Shown in pieces: positions 42,628 to 52,056 of a DNA stretch of 56,152 nt; the first letter of the stretch is position 1; every line of letters starts with the position of its first letter. The stretch comes from Gemmatimonadota bacterium (lineage in GTDB: Bacteria > Gemmatimonadota > Gemmatimonadetes > Gemmatimonadales > GWC2-71-9). Made by a program: the position numbers and the translations under genes. The notes beneath the pieces were generated by a model. It did not search any database and was not told the origin of the DNA. It was given only the letters and a program-made list of their open reading frames with translations. The stretch spans positions 4,272,821 through 4,328,972 of the forward strand of contig CP070666.1 in NCBI GenBank assembly GCA_020351775.1. The letters are read 5' to 3'.

Positions 42628-43715
42628 AGATATTGATCGCGGGGGGCGGAACCGGCGGACACTTGATGCCCGCTCTGGTCCTGGCCGACGCGTTGGTGTC
42701 GCTCGATGCGAGTGTGGAACCGGTACTGGTGGGTGCGCGACGGGGAGTCGAAGCATCTCTTCTTCCGGGCAAACGCTACCGCTATCACCTGCTTCCCCTG
42801 GAACCGATCTATCGTCGGGCGTGGTGGCGCAATCTGCGTTGGCCTTTCATCGTGTGGCGGGCGCTGCGGTGCGGCGGCGCCGTGCTCGCGTCCGAGCGTC
42901 CCGTGCTGGCCTTGGGAACCGGGGGCTATGCCTCGGGTCCCATACTGTTCCAGGCATTGCGACTCGGACTGCCGGTAGCGCTGCAGGAGCAGAACGCGTT
43001 TCCCGGCCTGGCCACTCGCTGGTTGGCAAGAAGGGCGAGCCAAGTCCACCTGGGATTCCCGGAGGCCGCCCGGCACCTGAAGCCCGGTCCGGGCACGGCA
43101 GTTCTGACCCACGGCAACCCCATCGCGCCGCCCGCGGCGACCGCTGCTGACCGTAGCTCGATGCGCCAGAGTCTCGGGATCGAGGGCGATCGGCTCGTCT
43201 TGCTCGTGACGGGCGGCAGCCAGGGCTCAGTTGCCATCAACCGGGCGGTGGCGGGGCTGCTGGACGGAGACGCGCTCAAGGACGCGGTTGTGTTGTGGAG
43301 CGTGGGCCGTCACTCGTGGCATGATTACCGTCGCTATCACTCGCCGCCCCAGCGCCAGGTGCGTGCGTTCTGGGACCCGATCGGGGAGGCATACGCAGCG
43401 GCCGATCTTATCATTGCCCGAGCCGGCGCAATGACCACCGCTGAGCTGTGCGCCTGGGGCTTACCCGCGATCTTGATCCCCTTGCCGGGTGCCGCAGCGA
43501 ACCATCAAACCAGGAATGCCGAGGCGCTGGCTGCCGCCGGAGCCGCAACCCACCTGCCGGAATCGCGGCTCACTACCCATCGGCTGCAAGCTGCGATCGA
43601 GGATATGTTGCGTTCACGCAACATACTGGATGAGATGGGGCGCGCCGCCCGGGCTCGAGGGCGACCAGACGCTGCCCGGCGCATCGCCAGCGACTTATTA
43701 ACTCTGGTGAGCTAA
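42624..43715 (+). CDS. murG: UDP-GlcNAc:lipid I N-acetylglucosaminyltransferase
   Basis: This peripheral membrane glycosyltransferase forms lipid II. GT-B fold: IAGGGTGGHLMPAL at the N-terminus, LGTGGYASGPILFQA, QEQNAFPGLATRWL, VTGGSQGSVAINRAV, RAGAMTTAELCAWGLPAILIP and a C-terminal ANHQTRNAEAL. Its 363 residues are normal. ATG overlaps ftsW (ATGA). A 51-base gap follows before murC, the first break in the dcw series. Confidence 0.96.
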   Translation: MKILIAGGGTGGHLMPALVLADALVSLDASVEPVLVGARRGVEASLLPGKRYRYHLLPLEPIYRRAWWRNLRWPFIVWRALRCGGAVLASERPVLALGTGGYASGPILFQALRLGLPVALQEQNAFPGLATRWLARRASQVHLGFPEAARHLKPGPGTAVLTHGNPIAPPAATAADRSSMRQSLGIEGDRLVLLVTGGSQGSVAINRAVAGLLDGDALKDAVVLWSVGRHSWHDYRRYHSPPQRQVRAFWDPIGEAYAAADLIIARAGAMTTAELCAWGLPAILIPLPGAAANHQTRNAEALAAAGAATHLPESRLTTHRLQAAIEDMLRSRNILDEMGRAARARGRPDAARRIASDLLTLVS

Positions 43716-43725
43716 GTCTAAGACC

Positions 43726-43754
43726 TTTCGTAACTTTCGAGTTTTTCTTATATT
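43726..43754 (+). promoter_or_regulatory. Weak candidate promoter ahead of murC
   Basis: The murG-murC gap is the most AT-rich stretch of the dcw region. TATATT (43749-43754) is a fair -10 box, but the -35 partner (TTTCGT) is poor. A start near 43761 would leave about six bases before the murC ATG, again a very short leader. Treat as tentative. Confidence 0.28.
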
Positions 43755-43766
43755 GGCTCCCCGCCG

Positions 43767-45146
43767 ATGCTTCTTTTTGTTCCAGACGATCCCCGACCTG
43801 TCCATTTCGTGGGAATCGCCGGCGCGGGGATGAGTGCCCTTGCACTCCTAGCCAAGAGCCGGGGAGTGTCTGTCACCGGATGCGACACCAATCCCAATGC
43901 AGCAGCGGAAGTCGCCGATCTCGGGGTGCCAGTGACCATCGGCCATGACGTGGACCATGTAAGTGGCGCCAGGGCAGTCGTTTACACTGCCGCGGTTCCC
44001 GCGCAGCTGCCTGAACTCGAAGCGGCACGTAAGGCCGGCATCCCGGTGGTGAAGCGGGCAGCGGCGCTTCAGTCCGCGATCGCGAGCGGAAGAAGCGTGG
44101 CTATAGCTGGAACGCACGGAAAGACAACGACCACCGTAATGGCTACTACGGCGCTGATTACGGCCGGGCTGGACCCGACGGCAATAGTGGGAGGCCGAGT
44201 CGCAGAATGGGGCGGCAACGCTCGTGTCGGCGAGTCCGACCTGTTCGTGGTGGAAGCTGATGAGTACGACAGCTCCTTTCTCGAGCTTCGTCCAGAAGTG
44301 GCGGTTGTCAACAACGTGGAGGCCGATCACCTGGAGTGCTACGGGTCTGTCGAGAATCTGGAGGCGGCATTCGCCCAGTTCGCCGGACGGGCGCAGCGGG
44401 TGCTCGTGGGCTCGGACGACGGTGGGGCAACCCGGGTCGCACGGGTGGTGGATAGACCGACCTGGCGTGTGGGGCTTGCGGCGGGCGCGGACTTGCGACT
44501 GATCGAAGTCGTGCGCCGGCCTGAGCGGAGCGCTGCCAAGTTGGAGCTTCCGGACGGATCGGCGGTCGCGCTCGAGCTGAAGCTGCCGGGACTGCACAAC
44601 CTGCGCAATGCCGCCATGGCTGTGGGAACAGTTCTGGCCCTTGGTGGAGACGTTGAGAGCGCGGCGCGAGGGCTCAGCGACTACGTCGGTGTCGCCAGAC
44701 GATTCCAGATCCTGGGTACGGCCGCTGGTGTGACAGTGGTGGACGATTACGCTCATCATGCCACGGAACTGGCGGTCACGCTGGCAGCAGCGCGCCAGCG
44801 ATTCCCAGGAAGACGCTTGGTAGCTGTGTTTCAGCCGCATTTGTACTCCCGCACCCAGGCTCAGGGCCAAGCCTTGGGTATCGTCCTTTCCACGGCCGAC
44901 CTCGTGGTCGTGACTGACGTCTATCCGGCACGTGAGAAGCCCATTAGGGGGGTGAGTGGGAAGATGGTCGCCAAGGCGGCTCGGACTGCCGGTGCCCCGG
45001 TCGAGTGGGTCGAGCGGATCGCCGATCTGCCGTCCGTGTTGAACCGGCTCGTACGGGATGGAGACGTCGTCCTGACGCTGGGAGCGGGTGACATCACTCA
45101 AACGGGGCCCGAGTTGTTGAGCGCCCTCGGGGGAGCCGCAGCGTGA
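43767..45146 (+). CDS. murC: UDP-MurNAc:L-alanine ligase
   Basis: This first Mur ligase adds L-Ala. N-terminal VHFVGIAGAGMSALALLAKS, ATP loop AIAGTHGKTTTTV, VEADEYDSSFLEL, NNVEADHLECYGS, PGLHNLRNAAMA and VVDDYAHHATEL, then FQPHLYSRTQ. Its 459 residues are normal. ATG after a 51-base gap. The product ends directly at ftsQ; murB and ddl, which often sit between murC and ftsQ, are missing. Confidence 0.97.
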   Translation: MLLFVPDDPRPVHFVGIAGAGMSALALLAKSRGVSVTGCDTNPNAAAEVADLGVPVTIGHDVDHVSGARAVVYTAAVPAQLPELEAARKAGIPVVKRAAALQSAIASGRSVAIAGTHGKTTTTVMATTALITAGLDPTAIVGGRVAEWGGNARVGESDLFVVEADEYDSSFLELRPEVAVVNNVEADHLECYGSVENLEAAFAQFAGRAQRVLVGSDDGGATRVARVVDRPTWRVGLAAGADLRLIEVVRRPERSAAKLELPDGSAVALELKLPGLHNLRNAAMAVGTVLALGGDVESAARGLSDYVGVARRFQILGTAAGVTVVDDYAHHATELAVTLAAARQRFPGRRLVAVFQPHLYSRTQAQGQALGIVLSTADLVVVTDVYPAREKPIRGVSGKMVAKAARTAGAPVEWVERIADLPSVLNRLVRDGDVVLTLGAGDITQTGPELLSALGGAAA

Positions 45147-45820
45147 CCAGGAGGTCTGCTGGGCTACTGCTAGGCAGCGGGGCCGTCGCGCTCCTGCTGG
45201 CAAGTCCCCTGCTGCTGCGGCACGTGGCGTTCTTCCGGGTGCGTCAGGTTGAGTTGGTGGGGGTGCGCTATCATTCGCCCCAACAAATAATCGACGCGCT
45301 GGGTTTGGCACGCGACCAGAGTCTGTTTGCCTCGGTCCGAAAGGGTGAAGGGAGTCTGAGTGATCTGCCGGGCGTCATCGACGTGAAGATCGAGCGCAAG
45401 GTGCCTGGAACCCTTAAGATTGAGGTGCTGGAGCTGCAGCCCATCGCATTTCTGGCGACGCCGTCTGGGCTCACCGTGCTCGACGCGGATGCCAATCAGA
45501 TGGGATATGATCCGGCCGCTGGAGGCTTCGACCTGCCGTTCGTCGAACAACGAGATTCGGTGCTGCTGCACGCCTTGGCACAGGTACAGCTGGTGGACCC
45601 GGGCCTGTTCGACCAAGTGGACGCAGCGAGCCTGCGCTCAGATGGCACGGTGGTGTTGGAACTCGGACAAAAACGAATAATGTTGCACGGTGTCCCTGAT
45701 GCCATCCAGATAGAGACATTGGGCGCCGTTCGCAATCACATGGCTGAGACGGGTCGCGACTATCAGCAACTGGACGCCCGGTTCGAGGCCCAGATCGTTG
45801 TCCGCAGGAGTAATGGATGA
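45143..45820 (+). CDS. ftsQ: FtsQ/DivIB-family division protein with POTRA domain
   Basis: This 225-residue bitopic protein has a short cytoplasmic N-terminus, membrane helix (LLLGSGAVALLLASPLLL, about 7-24), POTRA domain (FFRVRQVELVGVRYHSPQQI through KVPGTLKIEVLELQP) and a beta domain. It links early and late divisome proteins through FtsL. GTG overlaps murC by four bases (GTGA). Motifs in FtsQ are weak; position, length and POTRA are the support. Confidence 0.9.
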   Translation: MTRRSAGLLLGSGAVALLLASPLLLRHVAFFRVRQVELVGVRYHSPQQIIDALGLARDQSLFASVRKGEGSLSDLPGVIDVKIERKVPGTLKIEVLELQPIAFLATPSGLTVLDADANQMGYDPAAGGFDLPFVEQRDSVLLHALAQVQLVDPGLFDQVDAASLRSDGTVVLELGQKRIMLHGVPDAIQIETLGAVRNHMAETGRDYQQLDARFEAQIVVRRSNG

Positions 45821-47046
45821 TGCCCCCTCGCCTGGTTGCCGCTTTGGACCTGGGGAGTTCCAAGACGTTCGCCGTGATCGCCGAGCGTACGGGTGACGCG
45901 CGAAAGCCCGGTGCCAAGATACTCGGGGTGGGCCACGCACGGACCACCGGTGTGAAGCGGGGGGTCGTACGTGACATCGAGGAGACCACGCGGTCCATCA
46001 AGCAGGCGATGCACGATGCCGAGCGGATGGCGGGTCTGGAGGTGCCGACGGTCTATTGCGGGATCGCCGGCGACCATGTTCAGACCCGGATCACAACTGG
46101 CCTTGCATCGGTGGCCAGCGAGGAGATTTCGAGGGCCGATATCCTCCGGGTCGATGAAGTTGCCAAGGCGGTGAGCCTTGGGGACGAGTACGAGCTGCTG
46201 CACTACATACCGCAGGAGTACAAGGTCGACAATCAGGGAGGCATCAACGATCCCGTAGGCATGACGGGTCTTCGGCTCGAGGTCGAGATGTGCCTCGTTG
46301 CGGTGCAGAACAAGGCAGCGCAGAACCTGCGCAAGTCGGTCGAGCGGGCAGGATACAAGGTGACCGAGATGGTGCTGGAGCCGCTGGCTGCATCGCTTGC
46401 CACGGTGACGCCGGACGAGAAGGAGATAGGGTGCGCCCTGATCGATCTAGGCAGTGGATCCACGTCGGTTGCCGTGTTCCATGAAGGGAAGTTGCGTCAT
46501 CTCTCGTCCATTCCCTTTGCCGGAGTGAACGTCACCAATGACATCGTGCAAGGGCTGGGTCTAACACAGGCCGACAGCGAGCGGCTGAAGGAACAGTCAG
46601 GTGCAGCCTACACACCGCTCGTCGACCCCGACGATATCATCGAGCTTCCCGGCACACCGGGGCAAGGACCTCGACAGGTGAAGCGGGAACTTCTGGTCCA
46701 CATCATACACCAGCGCATGGATGAGATCCTGGGAATGGTATTGGACCAAATAGATGAAGCCGGCTACATGGGTAGGCTTGCAGCCGGTGCTATACTGACT
46801 GGTGGCGGAGCACAGCTCTCCGGCATCGTCGAGCTCACGCGAGAGGTGTTTGCGATGCCCGTGCGTGAGGGACTGCCAGGACAGAACATCACGGGTTTGG
46901 TGGATTATGTGGAGAGCCCACGGTTTGCAGTGCCGGTGGGCCTCGCCTTGTACGGCACCAGGTTGATGGGGGGAAAGCCGGAGGGCGGCCAGGCGGTTGA
47001 CCGATTCTTCGGTCCGGTCAAGCGTTGGTTGCAGGACTTCTTCTAA
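45817..47046 (+). CDS. ftsA: Cell-division protein FtsA
   Basis: This actin-like ATPase anchors FtsZ to the membrane. 409 residues with [16 protein letters not shown] (phosphate 1), the 1C domain following, [33 protein letters not shown] (phosphate 2) and [19 protein letters not shown] (adenosine). The C-terminal amphipathic helix [16 protein letters not shown] is the membrane-targeting sequence. ATG overlaps ftsQ (ATGA); the next codon is also ATG. Confidence 0.97.
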   Translation: MMPPRLVAALDLGSSKTFAVIAERTGDARKPGAKILGVGHARTTGVKRGVVRDIEETTRSIKQAMHDAERMAGLEVPTVYCGIAGDHVQTRITTGLASVASEEISRADILRVDEVAKAVSLGDEYELLHYIPQEYKVDNQGGINDPVGMTGLRLEVEMCLVAVQNKAAQNLRKSVERAGYKVTEMVLEPLAASLATVTPDEKEIGCALIDLGSGSTSVAVFHEGKLRHLSSIPFAGVNVTNDIVQGLGLTQADSERLKEQSGAAYTPLVDPDDIIELPGTPGQGPRQVKRELLVHIIHQRMDEILGMVLDQIDEAGYMGRLAAGAILTGGGAQLSGIVELTREVFAMPVREGLPGQNITGLVDYVESPRFAVPVGLALYGTRLMGGKPEGGQAVDRFFGPVKRWLQDFF

Positions 47047-47063
47047 TGAGTCACGAGGATTCC

Positions 47064-48218
47064 ATGGTCTTCGAATTCGAGGAAACGGTTGCTCAGAACG
47101 CCCGCATGAAGGTGGTGGGTGTGGGCGGTGGCGGTGGGAACGCAGTCAATCGGATGATCGATGAGCACCTCATGGGTGTGGAGTTCATCTCGGTCAACAC
47201 CGATTCACAAGCCTTGATGAAGAACAAGGCTGATGTGAAGGTGCAGATCGGAAAGAAGCTCACCCGCGGACTGGGAGCTGGGGCGCGCCCCGAGATCGGC
47301 CGACAGGCGATCGAAGAGAATCGAGATGATGTGCTCAACGTGCTCGAAGGTGCCGATCTGGTATTCGTCACCTGCGGGATGGGCGGCGGCACCGGAACCG
47401 GGGCGTCACCGATCATCGCCCAACTTGCCCGCGATGTCGGTGCTCTGACGGTAGGGATCATCACCAAGCCGTTCCTGTTCGAGGGACGCAAGCGCATGCG
47501 GCAAGCCGAGATCGGCATCTCGGAGATGGGCAAGCATGTCGACACCATGATCGTCGTACCGAACGAGCGGCTCCTGGCAGTCGTAGGGAAGAACGTGCCG
47601 TTCCAGGAGTCCCTCAAGAAGGCAGACGAAGTGCTGTTGCACGCCACCCAGGGCATCTCGACCCTGATAAGCGTGACCGGCCTGGTGAACGTTGATTTCG
47701 CCGACGTCCGGACTGTGATGCAGAACGGCGGGTCCGCGCTCATGGGTATGGGCGCGGCGCGCAACGAGGACCGTGCGCTCGAGGCAGCACAGCAGGCGAT
47801 AGCGAGCCCGCTGCTCGATGATGTGTCGATCAACGGGTCGACCGGCGTCTTGGTGAACATCACGGGTGGCCAGGACCTCACGCTCGGCGAGGTCAACCAG
47901 ATCAGTGAGGTGATCCACGACGCCGCGGGGGACCAGGCCGAGATAATCTTCGGTGCCGTCACAGAGCCGGCCATGGAGGGCGAGGTCAGGGTGACGGTGA
48001 TTGCTACCGGGTTCGACCAGTCACTTACCCAACAGGAGAGCCCGTTTGCTCGGACCATCTCGCCCGGTGTGCTGCCGTTCCCCCAGCGAGCCGTACGGCC
48101 GCACTCCCTCCCGGCCAGGGGCGCTGCAGTCCCCAAACCGATGCCTGCGACAGGAGAGCCGGGTGAGAGGATCGCCGAGATGGAGATCCCCACGTTCATC
48201 AGGCGTCAGATGGATTGA
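47064..48218 (+). CDS. ftsZ: Cell-division tubulin FtsZ
   Basis: This GTPase forms the Z ring. [16 protein letters not shown]-binding GGGTGTG (107-113), T7-loop region [11 protein letters not shown], and a disordered linker ending in the conserved C-terminal peptide [10 protein letters not shown] that binds FtsA. ATG at 47064 follows GAGGA and gives the family-like start MVFEFEE (384 residues). ATG at 47046, overlapping the ftsA stop (TAATG), would add six residues and is a real alternative. Confidence 0.97.
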   Translation: MVFEFEETVAQNARMKVVGVGGGGGNAVNRMIDEHLMGVEFISVNTDSQALMKNKADVKVQIGKKLTRGLGAGARPEIGRQAIEENRDDVLNVLEGADLVFVTCGMGGGTGTGASPIIAQLARDVGALTVGIITKPFLFEGRKRMRQAEIGISEMGKHVDTMIVVPNERLLAVVGKNVPFQESLKKADEVLLHATQGISTLISVTGLVNVDFADVRTVMQNGGSALMGMGAARNEDRALEAAQQAIASPLLDDVSINGSTGVLVNITGGQDLTLGEVNQISEVIHDAAGDQAEIIFGAVTEPAMEGEVRVTVIATGFDQSLTQQESPFARTISPGVLPFPQRAVRPHSLPARGAAVPKPMPATGEPGERIAEMEIPTFIRRQMD

Positions 48219-49498
48219 TGCGGGTCCGAGCGCTTGGGCTGGCGGTCCTGGCGATCGGGGCCCTGGTGGCGATCTGGACCGCCAGCTCGGGGCCATCCAC
48301 TCGACCCCTTCCCGTTGCCTCTCCTATTGTCGTCAGTAGCGCCTTTCTCTACAGATCCGACACGTTGCGGCGCAACGAGACCCTGTCACATTTACTGGGA
48401 CGCAGCAACATCTACGGAGCCGAACTCGTCCACGTGGTCGACGCAGCCCAGGGACTCAACCCCCGGCGCATCAGAGATGGCAAAGTCTTCGGTTTCCGTC
48501 ACACTTATGGCGACCAGAAGCCCGACAGGATAACCGTGCGGCTGGGAGATGCGCGGACGGGCGACGACCGGATCCTCACGTTGGCTAGAGACAGTGCGGG
48601 GGCCTGGACTGGCTCGACCGAGCCGGTCCTCTGGTCTGTCGACGTCAGGATGATACACGGCGTTGTGGAGTCCACGATCTACGACGCCATAAACGAGGCC
48701 GTCCCCGACTCCGTGCTGCCGGAGGAGCAGCGCTACTACCTGATCTATGATCTGGCTGACAACATCTACGGCTGGGTGATCGATTTCTACTTGGATCTGT
48801 GGCAGGGTGACCGATTCAGCGTTTTGTACGAAAGGCTCACGTCGCCGCTGGGAGACATCAGATACGGTCGGGTCTTGGCAGCCAAGATCGAGACGCGCGG
48901 TATTGAGAACGATGCGTACGTGATGACTGACGAGCGCGGTGGTAACGAGTACTACGACGATGGGGGTCTGTCATTGAGACGATCGTTCAAGATCCGCCCC
49001 GTCGACCTTGCCCGCCTCAGCTCCCGGTTCTCCAGCAGCCGCTTCCATCCGATCCTCAAGCGACGCCGGCCGCACAACGGCACCGACTACGCGGCGCCGC
49101 CGGGAACGCCGATCAAGGCCACCAACGGTGGGACGGTGACGCGAGCAGGGCGGTGGGGCACCTACGGCATCATGGTATCGATCCGCCACGCCCAGGGTAT
49201 CGAAACCAGGTACGGTCATATGAGCAGGTTGGCGGCGGGCATCAAACCGGGTATCCGGGTCGAGCAAAACCAGGTGATCGGCTACGTAGGAATGAGCGGC
49301 TTGGCCAGCGCTCCACACGTGCATTATGAGATTCTCAGGAGCGGCCGGTTCCGCGATCCGCGCGATCTGCTTGACACCGAACCGGGTCAGCCACTGCCGG
49401 CCGAGCGAAGCGACGAATTCCATAGCGTCATGGCGCAGTACAACGCTCTCCTCAATGCCCTTGGTCCGCAGTTGACTGCAGTCGGTCCCGACAACTGA
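48218..49498 (+). CDS. M23 (LytM-type) peptidase, exported
   Basis: This 426-residue protein has an N-terminal signal/anchor (ALGLAVLAIGALVAIWT), an N-terminal region of about 250 residues resembling OapA/LysM-like and linker segments of Gram-negative M23 proteins, and a C-terminal LytM domain with the zinc motifs HNGTDYAAPPGTPI (H-x3-D) and HVHYEI (H-x-H); RYGHMSRL supplies another conserved His. The catalytic ligands are intact, so it is probably an active endopeptidase rather than an EnvC-like activator. The position directly after ftsZ (TGATG overlap) suggests a role in septal peptidoglycan splitting. TTG three bases upstream is an alternative start. Confidence 0.9.
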   Translation: MRVRALGLAVLAIGALVAIWTASSGPSTRPLPVASPIVVSSAFLYRSDTLRRNETLSHLLGRSNIYGAELVHVVDAAQGLNPRRIRDGKVFGFRHTYGDQKPDRITVRLGDARTGDDRILTLARDSAGAWTGSTEPVLWSVDVRMIHGVVESTIYDAINEAVPDSVLPEEQRYYLIYDLADNIYGWVIDFYLDLWQGDRFSVLYERLTSPLGDIRYGRVLAAKIETRGIENDAYVMTDERGGNEYYDDGGLSLRRSFKIRPVDLARLSSRFSSSRFHPILKRRRPHNGTDYAAPPGTPIKATNGGTVTRAGRWGTYGIMVSIRHAQGIETRYGHMSRLAAGIKPGIRVEQNQVIGYVGMSGLASAPHVHYEILRSGRFRDPRDLLDTEPGQPLPAERSDEFHSVMAQYNALLNALGPQLTAVGPDN

Positions 49499-49516
49499 TC
49501 TTCAGGGACACACAAT

Positions 49517-50230
49517 ATGCAGCTCTACCCCGCCATTGATCTCAAGGGCGGACGCGTGGTCCGTTGGCTGGAAGGCGAAGCCACTGCCGCGACCGTCTAT
49601 AACGAAGACCCGTTCGAGCAGGCCCGGTCGTACGTCGCCGATGGTGCCGCTTGGCTTCACGTCGTCGATATGGACCGGGCTTTTCGCACTGGAGCCGATA
49701 ACATGGGCTGGGTGCGCGAGATAGCGGCGATACCAGGGGTAGAGATCCAGGTAGGCGGCAACGTGGATACAGTCTCCTGGGCTAGAGAGGCGATTGCAGC
49801 TGGTGCGAGTAGGGTGGTTCTGGGGACCGGCACATTGCTGGACCCAGGGCTGTCGACAGCGCTGATCGAGCAGGTCGGTGCCGGCCGCTGCGCCGTGGCG
49901 CTCGACACCCGCGACGGCAGACTGGCACGGCGCGGAAGTGAAGAGCCACTGGAGCTGTCCCTCGAGGCTGCGGTACGCCGCGTGCTGGATCAGGGCGTCG
50001 CGACGGTCATCTACCGGGACCTGAGCCGTGATGGGCTTACAGGCGGCGCCGACATCGCCGGCGCCGTTCAGCTCTCTGCCATGGGAATCGGTGTCATCGC
50101 GGCGGGAGGCGTCGCAGGGCTAGCCGAGATCGAGCAGGCTGCCCGAAGCGGGTTACAAGGAGTCGTAGTCGGAAGAGCGCTGTACGAGGGACGGTTCACA
50201 CTGCGAGAGGCGCTCGCGTGCTTGCAGTAG
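49517..50230 (+). CDS. hisA: HisA-type phosphoribosylformimino-AICAR isomerase
   Basis: This TIM-barrel isomerase of histidine synthesis has catalytic D8 (LYPAIDLKGG) and D130 (VALDTRDG), LHVVDMDRAF, and phosphate-binding IAAGGVAGLAEI near the C-terminus. The usual QVGGGIR loop reads QVGGNVD, a deviation in the substrate loop. No other his gene is nearby. AGGGA lies 8-10 bases before the ATG. HisA rather than HisF is supported by the N-terminal LYPAIDLKGG. Confidence 0.9.
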   Translation: MQLYPAIDLKGGRVVRWLEGEATAATVYNEDPFEQARSYVADGAAWLHVVDMDRAFRTGADNMGWVREIAAIPGVEIQVGGNVDTVSWAREAIAAGASRVVLGTGTLLDPGLSTALIEQVGAGRCAVALDTRDGRLARRGSEEPLELSLEAAVRRVLDQGVATVIYRDLSRDGLTGGADIAGAVQLSAMGIGVIAAGGVAGLAEIEQAARSGLQGVVVGRALYEGRFTLREALACLQ

Positions 50231-52056
50231 TGATCCTGGTGTGCGCCACCGCCCTGTGGGCGGGTTTCGTCTACCTGGCTCGGGAAGAACTCGGCGCCAC
50301 GGGCCTGGGTTTGGCCACCCTGCGAACGGTGGGAGTCGCCGCCTTGCTGTTGCTTCTGTTCAATCCGGGACGCGCGAAGCGTATACCGGGTGGTGCGCCC
50401 ATCGTCTTGCTCGACGGTTCGCTCAGCATGGGTGTGCCCGGCGGGAAGTGGGATTCAGCCGTCGACACGGCCCTGGCGATAGCCGGTAGCGAGGGGACCA
50501 TATACCGGTTCGGCGCCGGCATCGTGCCGTTTGACACGACGCCCCCGTCTGCCGGGTCCTCCCACCTGCGCGAGCCATTGCTCGCCAGCCGTGGCTCCGG
50601 TCGTCCGCTCTACGTGGTTACCGATGGCGAAATCGAGGACGTGGCGGCCATCGCCCCATCCGTGTGGGACGAAGTGACGCTGGTCGTGCTGCCACGGGAC
50701 ACGGTGCGCGACGTCGCCCTGTTGGACATTGACGTGCGGCAGCGGGTTCAGCAGGCCGACTCCTTCGACCTCGTCGCCACCGTGGGCACCTGGGGCCCTG
50801 GAGTGCCTGACTCGGCCGAGATCGAGCTGTGGCTGGGTGACAGGATTCTGGCCGTGCGGCAAATCGATCTGCCACCTGCCCCGGGGGTGGGGCGCCGACA
50901 ACTGCGCTTGCCTCCTCGGCTGCTGCCCCTCGGTACACATGTGATTCACCTTCGCGTCGCCGCTGCACGTGACTCCGTCAAGGGGAACGAGCGTCGCGCT
51001 CGCGTTGTCACGGTCACGGAGCAGCCGGACGTCGTGGTCATCGTTGGTCCGGCCGATTGGGAGGGACGGTTCCTGGTGTCGGAGCTGAGCGCAGTGGCTC
51101 GGACGAACGTCACTGGCTACGCCCGTATACATGACGAGGTATGGCTGGACATGAGCTCGCTGGCACGGGTCGAGGAGGAGACGGTCCGGGCTACTGGGCG
51201 GCGCGCTGCTATGTTGGTGCTACGAGGGGCTGATGCACTGGAGGCTGGCACGCCGTCCGGCGGTCAGCCCATCTGGAGGTGGCTGGCCGGTGATGACACT
51301 ACCGCTGATTTCGTTGCCGGCGACTGGTACGTAATGAGAGAAGTGCCCGCCTCGCCCCTTGCCGGGCAGTTGGGGCCGGTGAGTTGGGAGTCTCTTCCCC
51401 CACTCACCGGGCTGATCCCGGTCGATGCCGGCAGCTACGAGTGGGTCGGACTGACGGGTAAGTTGGCGCGGCGTGGCGCGCAACGCCCAGTGCTGGTCGG
51501 TCGGGACACAGTTGGGGCCCGTCGACTAGTCACCGTCGGCTCGGGCCTATGGCGCTGGGCTTTCAGGGGTGGTGCGGCGCGAGAAGCCTACCGGACCTTG
51601 CTCTCCAGCGGCACCGACTGGCTGCTGCAGTCGGGAGCCCGCCGGCCCGGGTCTACATTGACGGCCACTCCTGTCGTAGCCTACGGCACAGCTGTGGACT
51701 TCCGCTGGCTGCGCGGCTCGGTACCTGACTCGATTGCCGTGGCTATCCAGCCTGCCGGAGCGACGACCGCTGACACGACTATACTCCGATTTGCAGCGGA
51801 TAGGAGCGCCGCGTACCATTTGCCACCCGGTGAGTACCGGTGGAGTACACCTGATGTTGGAGCCGAAGGTTTGGTCGTTGTTGAAGCGTATTCCGAGGAA
51901 ATGCATCCTCGCGCCATCCACGTTCCGGGCGGCGGCGTCGCGAGCGGAACGATTTTGGTCGAGGAATACGCCCGCGACAGATGGTGGTTGTTTGCGATCG
52001 TGGTTCTCGCCCTGGCAGGTGAGTGGGGCTGGCGCTATCGAAAGGGCCTACCGTGA
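50218..52056 (+). CDS. Membrane protein with von Willebrand-like (MIDAS) domain
   Basis: This 612-residue protein has two N-terminal membrane helices (about 2-20 and 32-48), a possible metal-ion-dependent adhesion site D66-G-S-L-S in PIVLLDGSLSMG, a long beta-rich periplasmic region, and one C-terminal membrane helix (WWLFAIVVLALAGEWGWRY). The layout matches BatA/DUF4159-like aerotolerance-type proteins of Bacteroidota and Gemmatimonadota, without certainty. The GTG start overlaps hisA by 13 bases and the stop overlaps ftsY by four. Function unknown. Confidence 0.72.
   Translation: MLAVVILVCATALWAGFVYLAREELGATGLGLATLRTVGVAALLLLLFNPGRAKRIPGGAPIVLLDGSLSMGVPGGKWDSAVDTALAIAGSEGTIYRFGAGIVPFDTTPPSAGSSHLREPLLASRGSGRPLYVVTDGEIEDVAAIAPSVWDEVTLVVLPRDTVRDVALLDIDVRQRVQQADSFDLVATVGTWGPGVPDSAEIELWLGDRILAVRQIDLPPAPGVGRRQLRLPPRLLPLGTHVIHLRVAAARDSVKGNERRARVVTVTEQPDVVVIVGPADWEGRFLVSELSAVARTNVTGYARIHDEVWLDMSSLARVEEETVRATGRRAAMLVLRGADALEAGTPSGGQPIWRWLAGDDTTADFVAGDWYVMREVPASPLAGQLGPVSWESLPPLTGLIPVDAGSYEWVGLTGKLARRGAQRPVLVGRDTVGARRLVTVGSGLWRWAFRGGAAREAYRTLLSSGTDWLLQSGARRPGSTLTATPVVAYGTAVDFRWLRGSVPDSIAVAIQPAGATTADTTILRFAADRSAAYHLPPGEYRWSTPDVGAEGLVVVEAYSEEMHPRAIHVPGGGVASGTILVEEYARDRWWLFAIVVLALAGEWGWRYRKGLP

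Noticed and set aside
43721-43746. Possible terminator after murG (TTTCG repeated before a T run)
   Set aside because: The two TTTCG copies are direct, not inverted, repeats, so no hairpin forms.
43848-45311. Long reverse-strand open frame of 487 codons opposite murC
   Set aside because: murC is intact on the other strand; the reverse protein has no recognisable motif and is a by-product of high GC codon bias.
47093-48199. Reverse-strand open frame of 368 codons opposite ftsZ
   Set aside because: Shadow of ftsZ; low-complexity Ser/Thr/Arg-rich translation without domain features.
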